This document shows, piece after piece, positions 1-9,051 of a stretch of DNA of 64,000 nt. The stretch lies in NCBI GenBank assembly GCA_017848435.1, contig JAFEHU010000051.1, positions 1 to 64,000 on the forward strand. The letters run 5' to 3'. Positions within the stretch are counted from its first letter, which is position 1; every line of letters begins with the position of its first letter. This stretch comes from Burkholderiaceae bacterium. GTDB taxonomy: Bacteria; Pseudomonadota; Gammaproteobacteria; Burkholderiales; Burkholderiaceae_C. The position numbers and the translations under genes are program-made. Under the pieces are notes generated by a model. That model was given only the letters and a program-made list of their open reading frames with translations, was not told the DNA's origin and did not search any database.

Positions 1-1488
1 GCGCTGCCCCTGCCCGCCACACCACCACCCCCTCCCCCTCAAAACGCGGTCACCGACCCTCTGAAACCCATCATTCCTGGCGACGCGGGCAACTCCGAAG
101 TGGCTGCGGTCCAGCCACCGGCCGACCTGTGGGCCCGTATCCGCCGTGGCTTTGCGATGCCCGACCTCGACAGCGACCTGGTGCGCAACCAGGAGCAGTG
201 GTACGCCACCCGGCCCGACTACATCGTCCGCATGACGGACCGCTCGCGCAAGTACCTGTTCCATGTGGTCGAAGAGCTGGAGCGCCGCAACATGCCCACC
301 GAACTGGCGCTGCTGCCTTTCATTGAAAGCGCCTTCAACCCGCAGGCCGTGTCCAGCGCCAAGGCTGCCGGCATGTGGCAGTTCATCCCCAGCACGGGGC
401 GCGACTTTGCCCTCAAGCAAAACGTGTTCCGAGACGACCGGCGCGACGTGCTCGCCTCCACCCGCGCGGCGCTGGATTACCTGCAAAAACTGCATGGCAT
501 GTTTGGCGACTGGCACCTTGCGCTGGCGGCCTACAACTGGGGTGAAGGCAGCGTCGGCCGGGCAATTGCCAAGAACCGGCGTGCCGGCCTGGGCACCGCC
601 TACACCGACCTGACCATGCCACTGGAAACCCAGCAGTACGTGCCCAAGCTGCAGGCGGTGAAAAACATCGTGGCCAACCCGGAGTCGCTCAAGGTGGACC
701 TGCCGGTGATTGAAAACCACCCCTACTTCCAGCGCGTGGAACTGACCCGTGACATCGACGTGAAGCTGGCCGCCGAGCTCGCCAAAGTGCCGCTGGCCGA
801 CTTCAAAGCACTCAACCCATCGGCCCACCGGCCCGTGATTTTTGCCTCCGGCACACCCCACATCCTGCTGCCCTGGGACAACGCCGAGGTGTTCCGTCGC
901 AACCTGCAGGCCCACAACGCAGGCAACACCGCCAGCTGGACCGCCTGGACCGCCCCCAGCACCATGAAGGTGGCCGACGCCGCCAAGCGCGTGGGCATGA
1001 CCGAAACCAACCTGCGCGAGGTCAACAGCATCCCGCCACGCTACCTGATCAAGGCCGGGTCGACCCTGCTGGTGACGCGCGCCCACAGCGTCAACACCGA
1101 CGTGTCCAGCCAGGTGGCCGACAACGGACAACTGGCCCTGGCGCCAGAGATCGTGCTGCGCCGCGTGGTGACCAAGGCCGGCAAGAAAGACACGCTGGCC
1201 AGCATGGCACAGCGCCACAAGGTGACGGTGGCCAACATTGCCGAGTGGAACAAGATCAGCCCCAGTGCCAGCCTGAAAGCGGGCCAGGCGGTGGTGCTGT
1301 TTTTGCCGCAGCAGGCACGCAGCACAGTCCGCCGCACCAGCAGCACCAAGGCGGTGTCGGCCAGCGCCAAATCCGCGCCCCGCACCACCACGGCCGCTGC
1401 GGGAAAACGCACCAGCAGCAGCCAGGCGGCGAAACCCCGCATGGCGCAAAAACCTGCGGCCAAACGCACCACTGCCAAGAACAACTGA
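1..1488 (+). CDS. mltD: MltD-like membrane-bound lytic murein transglycosylase, 5' partial
   Basis: Cleaves the glycan strands of peptidoglycan non-hydrolytically in the periplasm. The reading frame is open to the left edge, so the signal peptide and true start are missing; the first visible stretch is Pro-rich. The SLT catalytic domain is clear: the catalytic Glu is in ESAFNP (codon at 325), followed by AAGMWQFIPSTGRDF and AAYNWGEG. LysM-type peptidoglycan-binding segments follow, best seen in the region ending VTVANIAEWNKISPSASLKA (about 1160-1310). The C-terminus is a Lys/Ala/Thr-rich tail of about 55 residues. A GTG at 100 is in frame but has no ribosome site and is not a credible start. 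It converges on the phosphate transporter. Confidence 0.9.
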   Translation, partial: ALPLPATPPPPPPQNAVTDPLKPIIPGDAGNSEVAAVQPPADLWARIRRGFAMPDLDSDLVRNQEQWYATRPDYIVRMTDRSRKYLFHVVEELERRNMPTELALLPFIESAFNPQAVSSAKAAGMWQFIPSTGRDFALKQNVFRDDRRDVLASTRAALDYLQKLHGMFGDWHLALAAYNWGEGSVGRAIAKNRRAGLGTAYTDLTMPLETQQYVPKLQAVKNIVANPESLKVDLPVIENHPYFQRVELTRDIDVKLAAELAKVPLADFKALNPSAHRPVIFASGTPHILLPWDNAEVFRRNLQAHNAGNTASWTAWTAPSTMKVADAAKRVGMTETNLREVNSIPPRYLIKAGSTLLVTRAHSVNTDVSSQVADNGQLALAPEIVLRRVVTKAGKKDTLASMAQRHKVTVANIAEWNKISPSASLKAGQAVVLFLPQQARSTVRRTSSTKAVSASAKSAPRTTTAAAGKRTSSSQAAKPRMAQKPAAKRTTAKNN

Positions 1489-1520
1489 CGCTGTTCAGTA
1501 CGGCCGGTACGCGGAAGCGC

Positions 1521-2531
1521 TCAGAACAGCGTCAGGCTGGCCCAGTAAGCGATGGCGGCCACGAAAGCGCTGGCCGGAATGGTGAAAATCCAGGCCCACA
1601 CAATGTTGCCCGCCACCCCCCAGCGCACCGCGCTGGCACGGCGGGAGGAGCCCACACCCACAATGGCACCGGTGATGGTGTGGGTGGTGGACACCGGGAT
1701 GCCCAGCATGGTGGCCATGAACAAGGTGATGGCCCCGCCCGTTTCAGCACAGAAACCGCCCACCGGCTTGAGCTTGGTGATGCGCTGCCCCATGGTCTTG
1801 ACGATGCGCCAGCCACCGAACATGGTGCCGGCGGCAATTGCCACATAGCAGCTGACGATGGTCCACAGCGGTGGCGACTTGTCTTCCACCGCCGCGTAGC
1901 CGGTGGCGATCAGCAGCAGCCAGATGATGCCGATGGTTTTCTGCGCGTCGTTGCCACCATGGCCGAGGCTGTAAGCACCGGCAGACACCAGTTGCAGGCG
2001 CCGGAACCAGCTGTCCACCCGCGACGGGGTGGCGCGCCGGAACACCCAGGCCACCAGCAACATCATCAGCGAGCCGAGCAGGAAGCCGAGCAGCGGCGAA
2101 ATGAAGATGAAGGCCACCGTTTTCAGGATGCCGCTGGCCACCAGTGCACCGGCACCGGTCTTGGCCATGACCGCCCCCACAATGCCCCCAATCAGCGCGT
2201 GCGACGAACTGCTGGGAATGCCGTAGTACCAGGTCAGGATGTTCCAGGTGATGGCGCCGATCAGCGCGCCAAACACCACGTGCACATCCACCACCCCGGG
2301 CTGGACGATGCCCTTGCCCACAGTGGCCGCCACGCTGAGGTGGAACACGAAGATCGCAATGAAATTGAAGAAGGCGGCAAACAGCACCGCTTGCCCCGGC
2401 TTCAGTACACCGGTGGACACCACCGTGGCAATCGAATTGGCGGCGTCGTGAAAGCCGTTCATGAAGTCGAATGCCAGCGCCAGAAACACCAGCATCACCA
2501 CCACCCAAAGGGCGACTTGTACGTTGTCCAT
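1521..2531 (-). CDS. pit: PiT-family inorganic phosphate transporter
   Basis: Inner-membrane low-affinity phosphate permease, 336 residues and almost entirely hydrophobic helices. The PiT signature appears twice, as expected for the duplicated fold: DFMNGFHDAANSIATVV near the N-terminus (about residues 23-39) and a degenerate copy, LGHGGNDAQKTIGIIW, in the second half. It lies 10 bases downstream of the DUF47 gene, a very common pairing in which the PhoU-like DUF47 protein is thought to modulate the transporter. Shorter than E. coli PitA (about 500 residues) but normal for the short PiT subfamily. Confidence 0.93.
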   Translation of the reverse strand: MDNVQVALWVVVMLVFLALAFDFMNGFHDAANSIATVVSTGVLKPGQAVLFAAFFNFIAIFVFHLSVAATVGKGIVQPGVVDVHVVFGALIGAITWNILTWYYGIPSSSSHALIGGIVGAVMAKTGAGALVASGILKTVAFIFISPLLGFLLGSLMMLLVAWVFRRATPSRVDSWFRRLQLVSAGAYSLGHGGNDAQKTIGIIWLLLIATGYAAVEDKSPPLWTIVSCYVAIAAGTMFGGWRIVKTMGQRITKLKPVGGFCAETGGAITLFMATMLGIPVSTTHTITGAIVGVGSSRRASAVRWGVAGNIVWAWIFTIPASAFVAAIAYWASLTLF

Positions 2532-2541
2532 GGGCGTGGGC

Positions 2542-3189
2542 TCAGGAGTTTTCGAGGATGATGCCCTCGATCAGGTTGGCCACGTCTTCGCACCGGTCGG
2601 TGATGGTTTCCAGCAGTTCGTAGATGGCTTTGAGCTTGATCAGCTCGCGCACATCGGGCTCTTCGCGGAACAGCTTGCTCATGGCCGAGCGCATCACGCG
2701 GTCGGCGTCAGACTCCAGACGGTCGATCTCCTCGCAGGTCTTGAGCGCGGCTTCGGCCGTGCCGGGGTCGCTCAGCTTGGCCAGCAAGGCCACCGCGTCT
2801 TTGAGGCGCTCGCAGCACTTCAGGCTCAGGTCGGTCAGGCGCTTGATCTCGTCGGTCATGTAGCGCACGTCGTACAGCGCCATGGTCTCAGCCGAGTCCT
2901 GGATCAGGTCGGCCACGTCGTCCATGGTGTTGATCAACGAGTGGATCTGCTCGCGGTCGATCGGCGTGATGAAGGTCTTGTGCAGCGCCTTGTTGACGTC
3001 GTGCGTGATCCGGTCGGCCGCACGTTCGGCGTTGTCGACGTCGCGGTTGTACTGCTCGCGCAGGTGCGGGTCGTTGTAATTGGCCACCAGTTGCGAGAAC
3101 GCGCGGGCTGCCTCCACGATGCGGTCCGCATGCTGGTTGAACATCTCGAAGAAATTGCCCTCACGCGGCATCAGCTTGCCAAACAGCAT
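2542..3189 (-). CDS. DUF47 / PhoU-like phosphate transport regulator
   Basis: 215-residue all-helical cytoplasmic protein of the DUF47 (TIGR00153) family, beginning MLFGKLMPREGNFFEMFNQH. Family members resemble PhoU and accompany PiT transporters. The start at 3189 is chosen because it is preceded by AAAGGAG at good spacing; upstream in-frame codons are not family-like. Recognisable stretches include INTMDDVADLIQDSAETMAL and ELLETITDRCEDVANLIEGI, which carry the E/DxxxD metal-binding pattern typical of PhoU folds. The next gene, pit, starts 10 bases downstream, so the two are surely one transcript. Confidence 0.9.
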   Translation of the reverse strand: MLFGKLMPREGNFFEMFNQHADRIVEAARAFSQLVANYNDPHLREQYNRDVDNAERAADRITHDVNKALHKTFITPIDREQIHSLINTMDDVADLIQDSAETMALYDVRYMTDEIKRLTDLSLKCCERLKDAVALLAKLSDPGTAEAALKTCEEIDRLESDADRVMRSAMSKLFREEPDVRELIKLKAIYELLETITDRCEDVANLIEGIILENS

Positions 3190-3284
3190 GGTGCGCTCCT
3201 TTGAATGTGTGTCAAACGAATGACTTTTTTGTGACTGCGCGGAGTGTAACCGTGCCCTGTGGTGACCACACCACCGTGGCCGAC

Positions 3285-3755
3285 CTACAGCTTGGTGATG
3301 GCCTGTTCTTGCACCGCGCCCAGCTGCGCCGGCAACACCCACGATGGGGCCACCTCGGCCAGCGGCACCAACACAAAGGCCCGCAGCGCCATGCGCGGGT
3401 GTGGCACCACCAACTGGGGGCTGCTGATCTGGGCATCGCCATACAGCAGCAAATCCAGATCCAGCGTGCGGGGCGCATTGCGGTAGGCACGGGTGCGGCC
3501 ATGCCGCTGTTCTATGGCCTGCAGCGCCCGCAGCAGGTCTGGCGCGGTCAGGGGGGTGGTGACCGCCACCACCGCATTGGTGTAGTCGGGCCCGTCGGCG
3601 TCCACCGGGGCGGTGCGGTAGAACGACGACTGTCGGCCCAGCTGCAGGCCTGGCCAGGCGGCCAAGGTCTGGAGGGCTTGCTGCAGATGGCCCACCCCAT
3701 CGCCCAGGTTGGACCCCAGGGCCACGTAAGCGGTACAGGGGTCGCGCGGGCTCAT
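3285..3755 (-). CDS. folK: 2-amino-4-hydroxy-6-hydroxymethyldihydropteridine pyrophosphokinase
   Basis: Transfers pyrophosphate from ATP to 6-hydroxymethyl-7,8-dihydropterin in folate synthesis. The 156-residue product is the usual length. The HPPK landmarks are present: AYVALGSNLGD at residues 9-19, then SSFYRTAPV, and the signature APRTLDLDLLLYGD followed by PHPRMALRAFVLVPLAEVAP. It follows pcnB by 21 bases on the same strand, the classical pcnB-folK arrangement. Confidence 0.95.
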   Translation of the reverse strand: MSPRDPCTAYVALGSNLGDGVGHLQQALQTLAAWPGLQLGRQSSFYRTAPVDADGPDYTNAVVAVTTPLTAPDLLRALQAIEQRHGRTRAYRNAPRTLDLDLLLYGDAQISSPQLVVPHPRMALRAFVLVPLAEVAPSWVLPAQLGAVQEQAITKL

Positions 3756-3776
3756 GCCTGGCTCACCGGGCCGGTG

Positions 3777-5351
3777 TCAGTCTTCGCTGCCACCTGACGA
3801 GGGGCCTGCAGCCGGACCGTCGGCGTTTCTGGCACCACCGGAGCGGCGGCGACGGCGGCGTTTGCGTGGGGCATCGCTGCTGCCCGCCTCGTCTGCAGAC
3901 GGGTCCTTTGGCACACCCTCGGCTGCAGTGGCAGGCCGAGGGGCCGCACGAACCACGCGTGGACGGCGCTGTTGCTCGTCACGCGCCTGGTCCATCAGGT
4001 CCTGGCGGGTGGCATCGTCGGCGGTGCTGAAGGTTTCCCACCACTCGGCCACGGCTTCGTCCATCTCGCCAGTGGCAGCGCGCAAGCGCATGAAGTCGAA
4101 CCCGGCGCGGAAGCGCGGCTGGTCCACCAGGCTGTACGGGGTGCTGCCGGTGCGCTTGTCAAAACGCGGCTGCATCATCCAGATCTCACGCATGTCGGCG
4201 GCCAGCTTGCCACGGCCAGACACATCGCCAATCCGGGCACTGAAGGCTTCGTCGATGGCCTCCTGCAACGCGGCAAACGGGTGGTGGCGCTGGTTCATGC
4301 GCTGGTTCCAGCCGTCGCGCACGTCGGCCCACAGCACGCAGGCCAGCAAAAAGCTCGGCACCACCGGCTTACCTTCGGCGACGCGGCGGTCGGTGTCGAG
4401 CAGCGCGGCATTCACAAACGGTTGGTCGGCACGCTCCACCACCACGTCCAGAAGCGGGTAGATGCCACGCGCCATGCCCAGTGCCCGCAGCTGCGCGATG
4501 CTGGCCAGCGCATGGCCGGTCAGCAGCAGCTTGAGCATTTCGTCAAACAGGCGACTCTGGGGCACGTCGGCCAGCAGCTCTTGCGACTTGATCAGCGGCT
4601 CGGCGGTCTTGGCTTCCAGCGTGAAGCCCAAGGGGCTGAGCTTGGCGGCAAAACGCACCGCACGGATGATGCGCACCGGGTCTTCGCGGTAGCGGGTGGC
4701 GGGGTCGCCGATCATGCGCATGACGCGCTTTTTCACGTCCTTGATGCCGTTGTGGTAGTCCACCACCGTCTGGGTGTGGGGGTCGTAGTACATCGCGTTC
4801 AGGGTGAAATCGCGGCGCGCCGCGTCTTCTTCCTGTGGGCCCCAGACGTTGTCGCGCAGCACCCGGCCGGACGCGTCCACCGCGTGCTTCATGCTGGCGA
4901 GTTCGCTTTTGCTGGTGCGCTCGTTGCCAGCGACTTGCTCGGCCGCAGCACTGTCCATGTAGGCGCGGAAGGTGGACACCTCGATGACTTCGTGCTCGCG
5001 GCCACGGCCGTACACCACGTGAACGATGCGGAAACGCCGGCCAATGATGAAGGCGCGGCGGAACAGGCCCTTGACCTGCTCGGGTGTGGCATCGGTGGCG
5101 ACATCAAAGTCTTTCGGGCGCAGGCCCACCAGCAGGTCGCGCACCGCGCCGCCCACGATGTAGGCCTCAAAACCCGCCTGTTGCAGCGTGCTGACCACGT
5201 TCAGGGCACGTTCGTCCACCAGTTTGATGTCAATGCCGTGCACTTCGGCCGCGACTTCCTCGCGCTTGCCAAACGGGTTCTTCCGGGCTCGGGTGGCTGG
5301 GGTGGGGCCGGTGGTCTTGCCAAACAGCTTGTCGATGAATTTTTTGATCAT
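3777..5351 (-). CDS. pcnB: Polynucleotide adenylyltransferase (poly(A) polymerase I)
   Basis: Adds 3' poly(A) tails that mark RNA for decay. About 524 residues from MIKKFIDKLFGK; a second ATG nine bases upstream (5360) is an equally possible start, and neither has a strong ribosome site. The nucleotidyltransferase head has GGAVRDLLVGLRPKDFDVAT with the catalytic DxD, and RRDFTLNAMYYDP follows. The C-terminus is a basic, disordered tail (RKRRRRRRSGG) that ends in a Gly/Ser/Asp stretch, common in betaproteobacterial PcnB. Both this tail and the head distinguish it from tRNA CCA-transferases, the nearest alternative. folK follows. Confidence 0.93.
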   Translation of the reverse strand: MIKKFIDKLFGKTTGPTPATRARKNPFGKREEVAAEVHGIDIKLVDERALNVVSTLQQAGFEAYIVGGAVRDLLVGLRPKDFDVATDATPEQVKGLFRRAFIIGRRFRIVHVVYGRGREHEVIEVSTFRAYMDSAAAEQVAGNERTSKSELASMKHAVDASGRVLRDNVWGPQEEDAARRDFTLNAMYYDPHTQTVVDYHNGIKDVKKRVMRMIGDPATRYREDPVRIIRAVRFAAKLSPLGFTLEAKTAEPLIKSQELLADVPQSRLFDEMLKLLLTGHALASIAQLRALGMARGIYPLLDVVVERADQPFVNAALLDTDRRVAEGKPVVPSFLLACVLWADVRDGWNQRMNQRHHPFAALQEAIDEAFSARIGDVSGRGKLAADMREIWMMQPRFDKRTGSTPYSLVDQPRFRAGFDFMRLRAATGEMDEAVAEWWETFSTADDATRQDLMDQARDEQQRRPRVVRAAPRPATAAEGVPKDPSADEAGSSDAPRKRRRRRRSGGARNADGPAAGPSSGGSED

Positions 5352-5413
5352 GGGAAACATGTGCGGACCACGCGGCGCACTGAAGCGCGCCAGAACATGG
5401 GCCTCGGCCTCAA

Positions 5414-6124
5414 TTAGAACAGGTCCAGCACCGGCCAGCCGCGTGCCTCGGCCAGCGCACGCAGGCGAGTGTCGGGGTTGGTTGCCACCGGGTGGTTGAC
5501 CCGCTCCAGCAAGGGCAGGTCGTTCATGGAGTCGGAATAAAAAGTGGTGTGCGCGCTGTCCCAGTCCCAGCCACGCTCGGCCAGCCAGGCCGCCACGCGG
5601 GTGACCTTGCCGTCGCGGAACGAAGGCACGCCCAGAATGCCGCCGGTGATCCACCCCGGCCCGTCGGGCCCGGAGGTGCGCTCCAGCGCCACCGCAATCA
5701 ATTCGTCCACGCCCAGGGCACGGGCAATCGGTCGGGTAACGAACTCGTTGGTCGCGGTGACGATCACCACCGCGTCACCCGCCTGCTGGTGCTGGCGCAG
5801 CAAGGCCCGTGCTTGCGGCTGGATGGCAGGCTCAATCACCTCGCGCATGAACGCGGCGTGGGCTTCCTGCGCCCGTTCGGGGCCCTGCTGGCGCACCGCC
5901 TCGGTGGCAAAGCGCACGTAGTCGTGCACGTTCAGCGTGCCGGTCTGGTACTGGGCGTAGAAATGGTCGTTGCGCTGCTTGAAGACGGTCGCATCGGTCC
6001 AGCCGAGGGCGATGGTGAATTCACCCCAGGCGTGGTCGGAGTCGAGTGGCAGCAGCGTGTGGTCCAGGTCGAACAAGGCCACGCGGGGCTTGGAAGTGGC
6101 TAGGGGGGAAGTGCTCAAGGTCAT
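5414..6124 (-). CDS. HAD-IB family hydrolase (SerB/histidinol-phosphatase-like)
   Basis: 236-residue cytoplasmic haloacid-dehalogenase phosphatase. Motif I is VALFDLDHTLLPLDSD (catalytic DxD about residue 20), motif II is VVIVTATNEF, and the late acidic motif is YSDSMNDLPLL. This pattern belongs to HAD-IB enzymes of the phosphoserine phosphatase/CicA type. The substrate cannot be told from sequence. It overlaps hda by four bases (ATGA), so the two are translationally coupled. Confidence 0.88.
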   Translation of the reverse strand: MTLSTSPLATSKPRVALFDLDHTLLPLDSDHAWGEFTIALGWTDATVFKQRNDHFYAQYQTGTLNVHDYVRFATEAVRQQGPERAQEAHAAFMREVIEPAIQPQARALLRQHQQAGDAVVIVTATNEFVTRPIARALGVDELIAVALERTSGPDGPGWITGGILGVPSFRDGKVTRVAAWLAERGWDWDSAHTTFYSDSMNDLPLLERVNHPVATNPDTRLRALAEARGWPVLDLF

Positions 6125-6819
6125 TCGTTGTCCAGCATCGCCCGCACCAGCGGGATGGTGATGGCGCGTTGGGTCTGCAGTGCATAGTGGTCGAGTTGCT
6201 CCAGCAACTGCGACAGGCTGCCGAGGTCGCGCGAGAAGCGGGCGAGCACAAAGTCCACCACTTCGTCAGGCAGAACAATGCCCCGGGCCAGCGCCTGCTG
6301 CTGCAACACCAGTCGGCGCTCGGGCTCGTTGAGCACCCGCAACTGGAACACATGGCCCCAGCCGAGCCGGCTGCGCAGGTCGTCGCGCAGGGGCAGATCG
6401 GCCGGGGGCAACGCACCCGCTGCCAGCACACTGCGGGGCTGGCCATCGGTCACGCCCATCGCATTGACAAACCAGTTGAACGCCGCGTGCTGCTGTACCG
6501 CGTTGTAGGCCTGCACATCGTCCATCAGCACCACCGACCACGCCGGGTTGAACTCAGTGGGTGGGTTGCAGGCCGGGTCCAGCCAGCCGACCTGCTCGCC
6601 ACGCGCCGCCAGGGCGTCTCGCAGTGCAAAGAGCAAATGGCTTTTGCCGCTGCCACTCTCGCCCCACAGGTAGGTGGGCACGGGTGAGCGAACGGGCTGC
6701 GCGCTGCCCTCACCAAGCCACAGTTGCAGGTGCTGCACCGCGTCCTGGTTGGGACCGGCCATGAAGCTGGCCAGTGTGGGCCCTGTCGGCAGGCCAATGT
6801 CAAGGGCGATCTGCTTCAT
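6121..6819 (-). CDS. hda: DnaA regulatory inactivator Hda
   Basis: 232-residue AAA+ protein that with the loaded beta clamp stimulates hydrolysis of DnaA-bound ATP and prevents re-initiation. It starts [11 protein letters not shown], where the short QIALDIG segment is the expected clamp-binding peptide. Walker A is YLWGESGSGKSHLL, Walker B is SVVLMDDVQAY, and the arginine-finger region is DDLRSRLGWGHVF. Length and order match Hda rather than full DnaA, with no DNA-binding domain IV. ATGA overlaps join it to the permease upstream and the HAD gene downstream. Confidence 0.93.
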   Translation of the reverse strand: MKQIALDIGLPTGPTLASFMAGPNQDAVQHLQLWLGEGSAQPVRSPVPTYLWGESGSGKSHLLFALRDALAARGEQVGWLDPACNPPTEFNPAWSVVLMDDVQAYNAVQQHAAFNWFVNAMGVTDGQPRSVLAAGALPPADLPLRDDLRSRLGWGHVFQLRVLNEPERRLVLQQQALARGIVLPDEVVDFVLARFSRDLGSLSQLLEQLDHYALQTQRAITIPLVRAMLDNE

Positions 6820-7901
6820 CCGCCTTGGTAGAGCTTGCTGGCCAGATAACTGGTGCGCACACGGCGCACCGCCACCAGCAACACCGCGCTGGCCGGCAGT
6901 GCGATCAGGATGCCGATAAACCCAAACAGCTGACCAAAGGCCAGCAAGGCAAAAATCACCATCAGCGGGTGCAGGCCAATGCGCTCGCCCACGAGCCGGG
7001 GCGTGAGGTAAATGCTCTCGATCAGTTGCCCGACGCCGAACACCACCGCCACCATGACCAGCGCCTTGAGCGGTCCGCCGGGCTGGGTGAACTCCAGCAG
7101 GCCCGCCAGAAGGGCCAGCACCAGCCCCAGGCCAAAGCCCACGTAGGGCACGAACACCGCCAGCCCGGTGAAAATGCCAATCGGCCAGGCCAGATCGAGC
7201 CCAAACAGGCGCAGGCCCACGCTGTAAAACAGCGCCAGGATCAGCATCACCAGCAGCTGTCCGCGCAGGTACTGGCCCAGCACCGAATCGGCCTCGGTGG
7301 TAAAGCTGTCGTAGCCGTCGCGCATGTTCAGCGGTACGAGTTCCACCACGCGGGCAACGAATTTGTCCCAGTCGAGCAGCAGGTAGAACAGCGCCACCGG
7401 GATGATGACCGCGTTGCCGATGATGGCCAGCGCCACGCTGCCACCGAGCTGGAGCGAAGACAACAAGGAACCAAACGCATCTTCAAAATTGGCGTTGAGG
7501 TACTTCAGCACAAAAGCCTTGATGCTGGCCACGTCGAGCGACACCTTGATGCCAAACTGCGCCAGCCAGGGTGCCAGGCCGGTGTTGAGCTTGTCGGCCA
7601 GCACCGGCACCTGTTCGCGCAGCAATGGCAACTCCTTGGCCATGATGGGCACCACCAGCAGCAGCAGGCTGAGCAGCACCAGAATGAACAGCGTTTCCAC
7701 CAGCACCACCGCCACCAAACGGGGCAGCCGACCCTGGCCCACACGGTCCAACCGGTTCACCAACGGGGTCAGTGCATAGGCCAACACCGCCGCAACCATG
7801 AAGGGCGTCAACACCGGGCCAAGCAGCCACAGCGCCATCACCACCAGCAACGCGATGCCCGTCCAGGTGAAGGCGCGTTTTTGGGCAGAAGTGAATTGCA
7901 T
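6816..7901 (-). CDS. AI-2E family transporter (PerM/YdiK type permease)
   Basis: 361-residue inner-membrane protein with about seven or eight hydrophobic helices, starting [20 protein letters not shown]. The AI-2E domain signatures are [20 protein letters not shown] and, near the end, [20 protein letters not shown]. Members are usually annotated as putative permeases and only a few have a known substrate, so no cargo is assigned. The start at 7901 fits the family; more upstream codons do not. It faces purM across 68 bases and heads the hda-HAD transcript. Confidence 0.9.
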   Translation of the reverse strand: MQFTSAQKRAFTWTGIALLVVMALWLLGPVLTPFMVAAVLAYALTPLVNRLDRVGQGRLPRLVAVVLVETLFILVLLSLLLLVVPIMAKELPLLREQVPVLADKLNTGLAPWLAQFGIKVSLDVASIKAFVLKYLNANFEDAFGSLLSSLQLGGSVALAIIGNAVIIPVALFYLLLDWDKFVARVVELVPLNMRDGYDSFTTEADSVLGQYLRGQLLVMLILALFYSVGLRLFGLDLAWPIGIFTGLAVFVPYVGFGLGLVLALLAGLLEFTQPGGPLKALVMVAVVFGVGQLIESIYLTPRLVGERIGLHPLMVIFALLAFGQLFGFIGILIALPASAVLLVAVRRVRTSYLASKLYQGG

Positions 7902-7969
7902 GGGGTGAGCCCGTAAAATATGGGCAAATTCTATCGGGCCAACCACAGCCGCCTGTTTGGCCAACCTCC

Positions 7970-9016
7970 ATGACCACTTCTTCTCCTGCAAACACACCCC
8001 TCTCCTACAAAGACGCTGGTGTCGACATCGACGCCGGTGACGCACTGGTTGAACGCATCAAGCCACTGGCCAAGAAAACCATGCGCGAGGGCGTGCTGGC
8101 CGGCATTGGCGGCTTTGGCGCGCTCTTTGAAGTGCCCAAACGCTACAAGGAGCCGGTGCTGGTGAGCGGCACCGACGGCGTGGGCACCAAGCTCAAGCTG
8201 GCGTTTGAGTGGCAGATGCACGACACCGTGGGCATCGACCTGGTGGCGATGAGCGTGAACGACGTGCTGGTGCAGGGCGCCGAGCCGCTGTTCTTCCTCG
8301 ACTACTTTGCCTGTGGCAAGCTCGACGTGGACACGGCAGCCGCTGTGGTCGGCGGCATTGCCAAAGGCTGTGAGCTGAGCGGCTGCGCGCTGATTGGCGG
8401 CGAAACCGCCGAGATGCCGGGCATGTACCCAGCCGGTGAATACGACCTCGCTGGCTTTGCGGTGGGCGCGGTGGAGAAATCCAAAATTCTCACCGGCGCC
8501 AATGTGCAGCCGGGCGACGTGGTGCTGGGCCTGGCCTCGCACGGCGTGCACTCCAACGGTTTCAGCCTAGTGCGCAAATGCATCGAGCGGGCTGCGGGCA
8601 GCCTGCCCGCCACGCTGGACGGCCTGCCGTTCAAGGACGCCATCATGAAACCGACGCGGCTGTACGTGAAGAACGTGCTGGCGGCGCTGGCGGCCCATCC
8701 CATCAAGGCGCTGGCCCACATCACCGGCGGTGGTTTGCTGGAAAACATCCCGCGCGTGCTGCCCGACGGTACGGCCGCCCACCTGACCAAGGGCAGCTGG
8801 CCACAAACCGAGCTGTTCGCCTGGCTGCAGGCCACCGCTGGCATTGACGACTTCGAGATGAACCGCACCTTCAACAACGGCATTGGCATGGTGGTGGTGG
8901 TGGCGGCTGACCATGCCGACGCCACGGCCGCCACGCTGCGCGCCGCCGGCGAGCAGGTCTACACCATCGGTCGCATTGCCGAGCGCGGCACGGGCGCACC
9001 GGTTGAGGTGGCCTGA
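7970..9016 (+). CDS. purM: Phosphoribosylformylglycinamidine cyclo-ligase
   Basis: AIR synthetase of purine biosynthesis: closes the imidazole ring of FGAM using ATP. 348 residues, normal length. Family landmarks are [20 protein letters not shown] at the N-terminus, [25 protein letters not shown] [31 protein letters not shown], and [16 protein letters not shown]. Divergent from the AI-2E permease; the 68-base gap must carry both promoters, but no clear PurR-like operator is visible. Confidence 0.96.
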   Translation: MTTSSPANTPLSYKDAGVDIDAGDALVERIKPLAKKTMREGVLAGIGGFGALFEVPKRYKEPVLVSGTDGVGTKLKLAFEWQMHDTVGIDLVAMSVNDVLVQGAEPLFFLDYFACGKLDVDTAAAVVGGIAKGCELSGCALIGGETAEMPGMYPAGEYDLAGFAVGAVEKSKILTGANVQPGDVVLGLASHGVHSNGFSLVRKCIERAAGSLPATLDGLPFKDAIMKPTRLYVKNVLAALAAHPIKALAHITGGGLLENIPRVLPDGTAAHLTKGSWPQTELFAWLQATAGIDDFEMNRTFNNGIGMVVVVAADHADATAATLRAAGEQVYTIGRIAERGTGAPVEVA

Positions 9017-9051
9017 GCACAGCACTGCACACCCACCCGCGGGCCCACCCC

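Noticed and set aside
1245..2561. Long open frame antisense to the phosphate transporter
   Set aside because: Composition is a His/Gln/Gly-rich shadow; the opposite strand encodes an unmistakable PiT protein.
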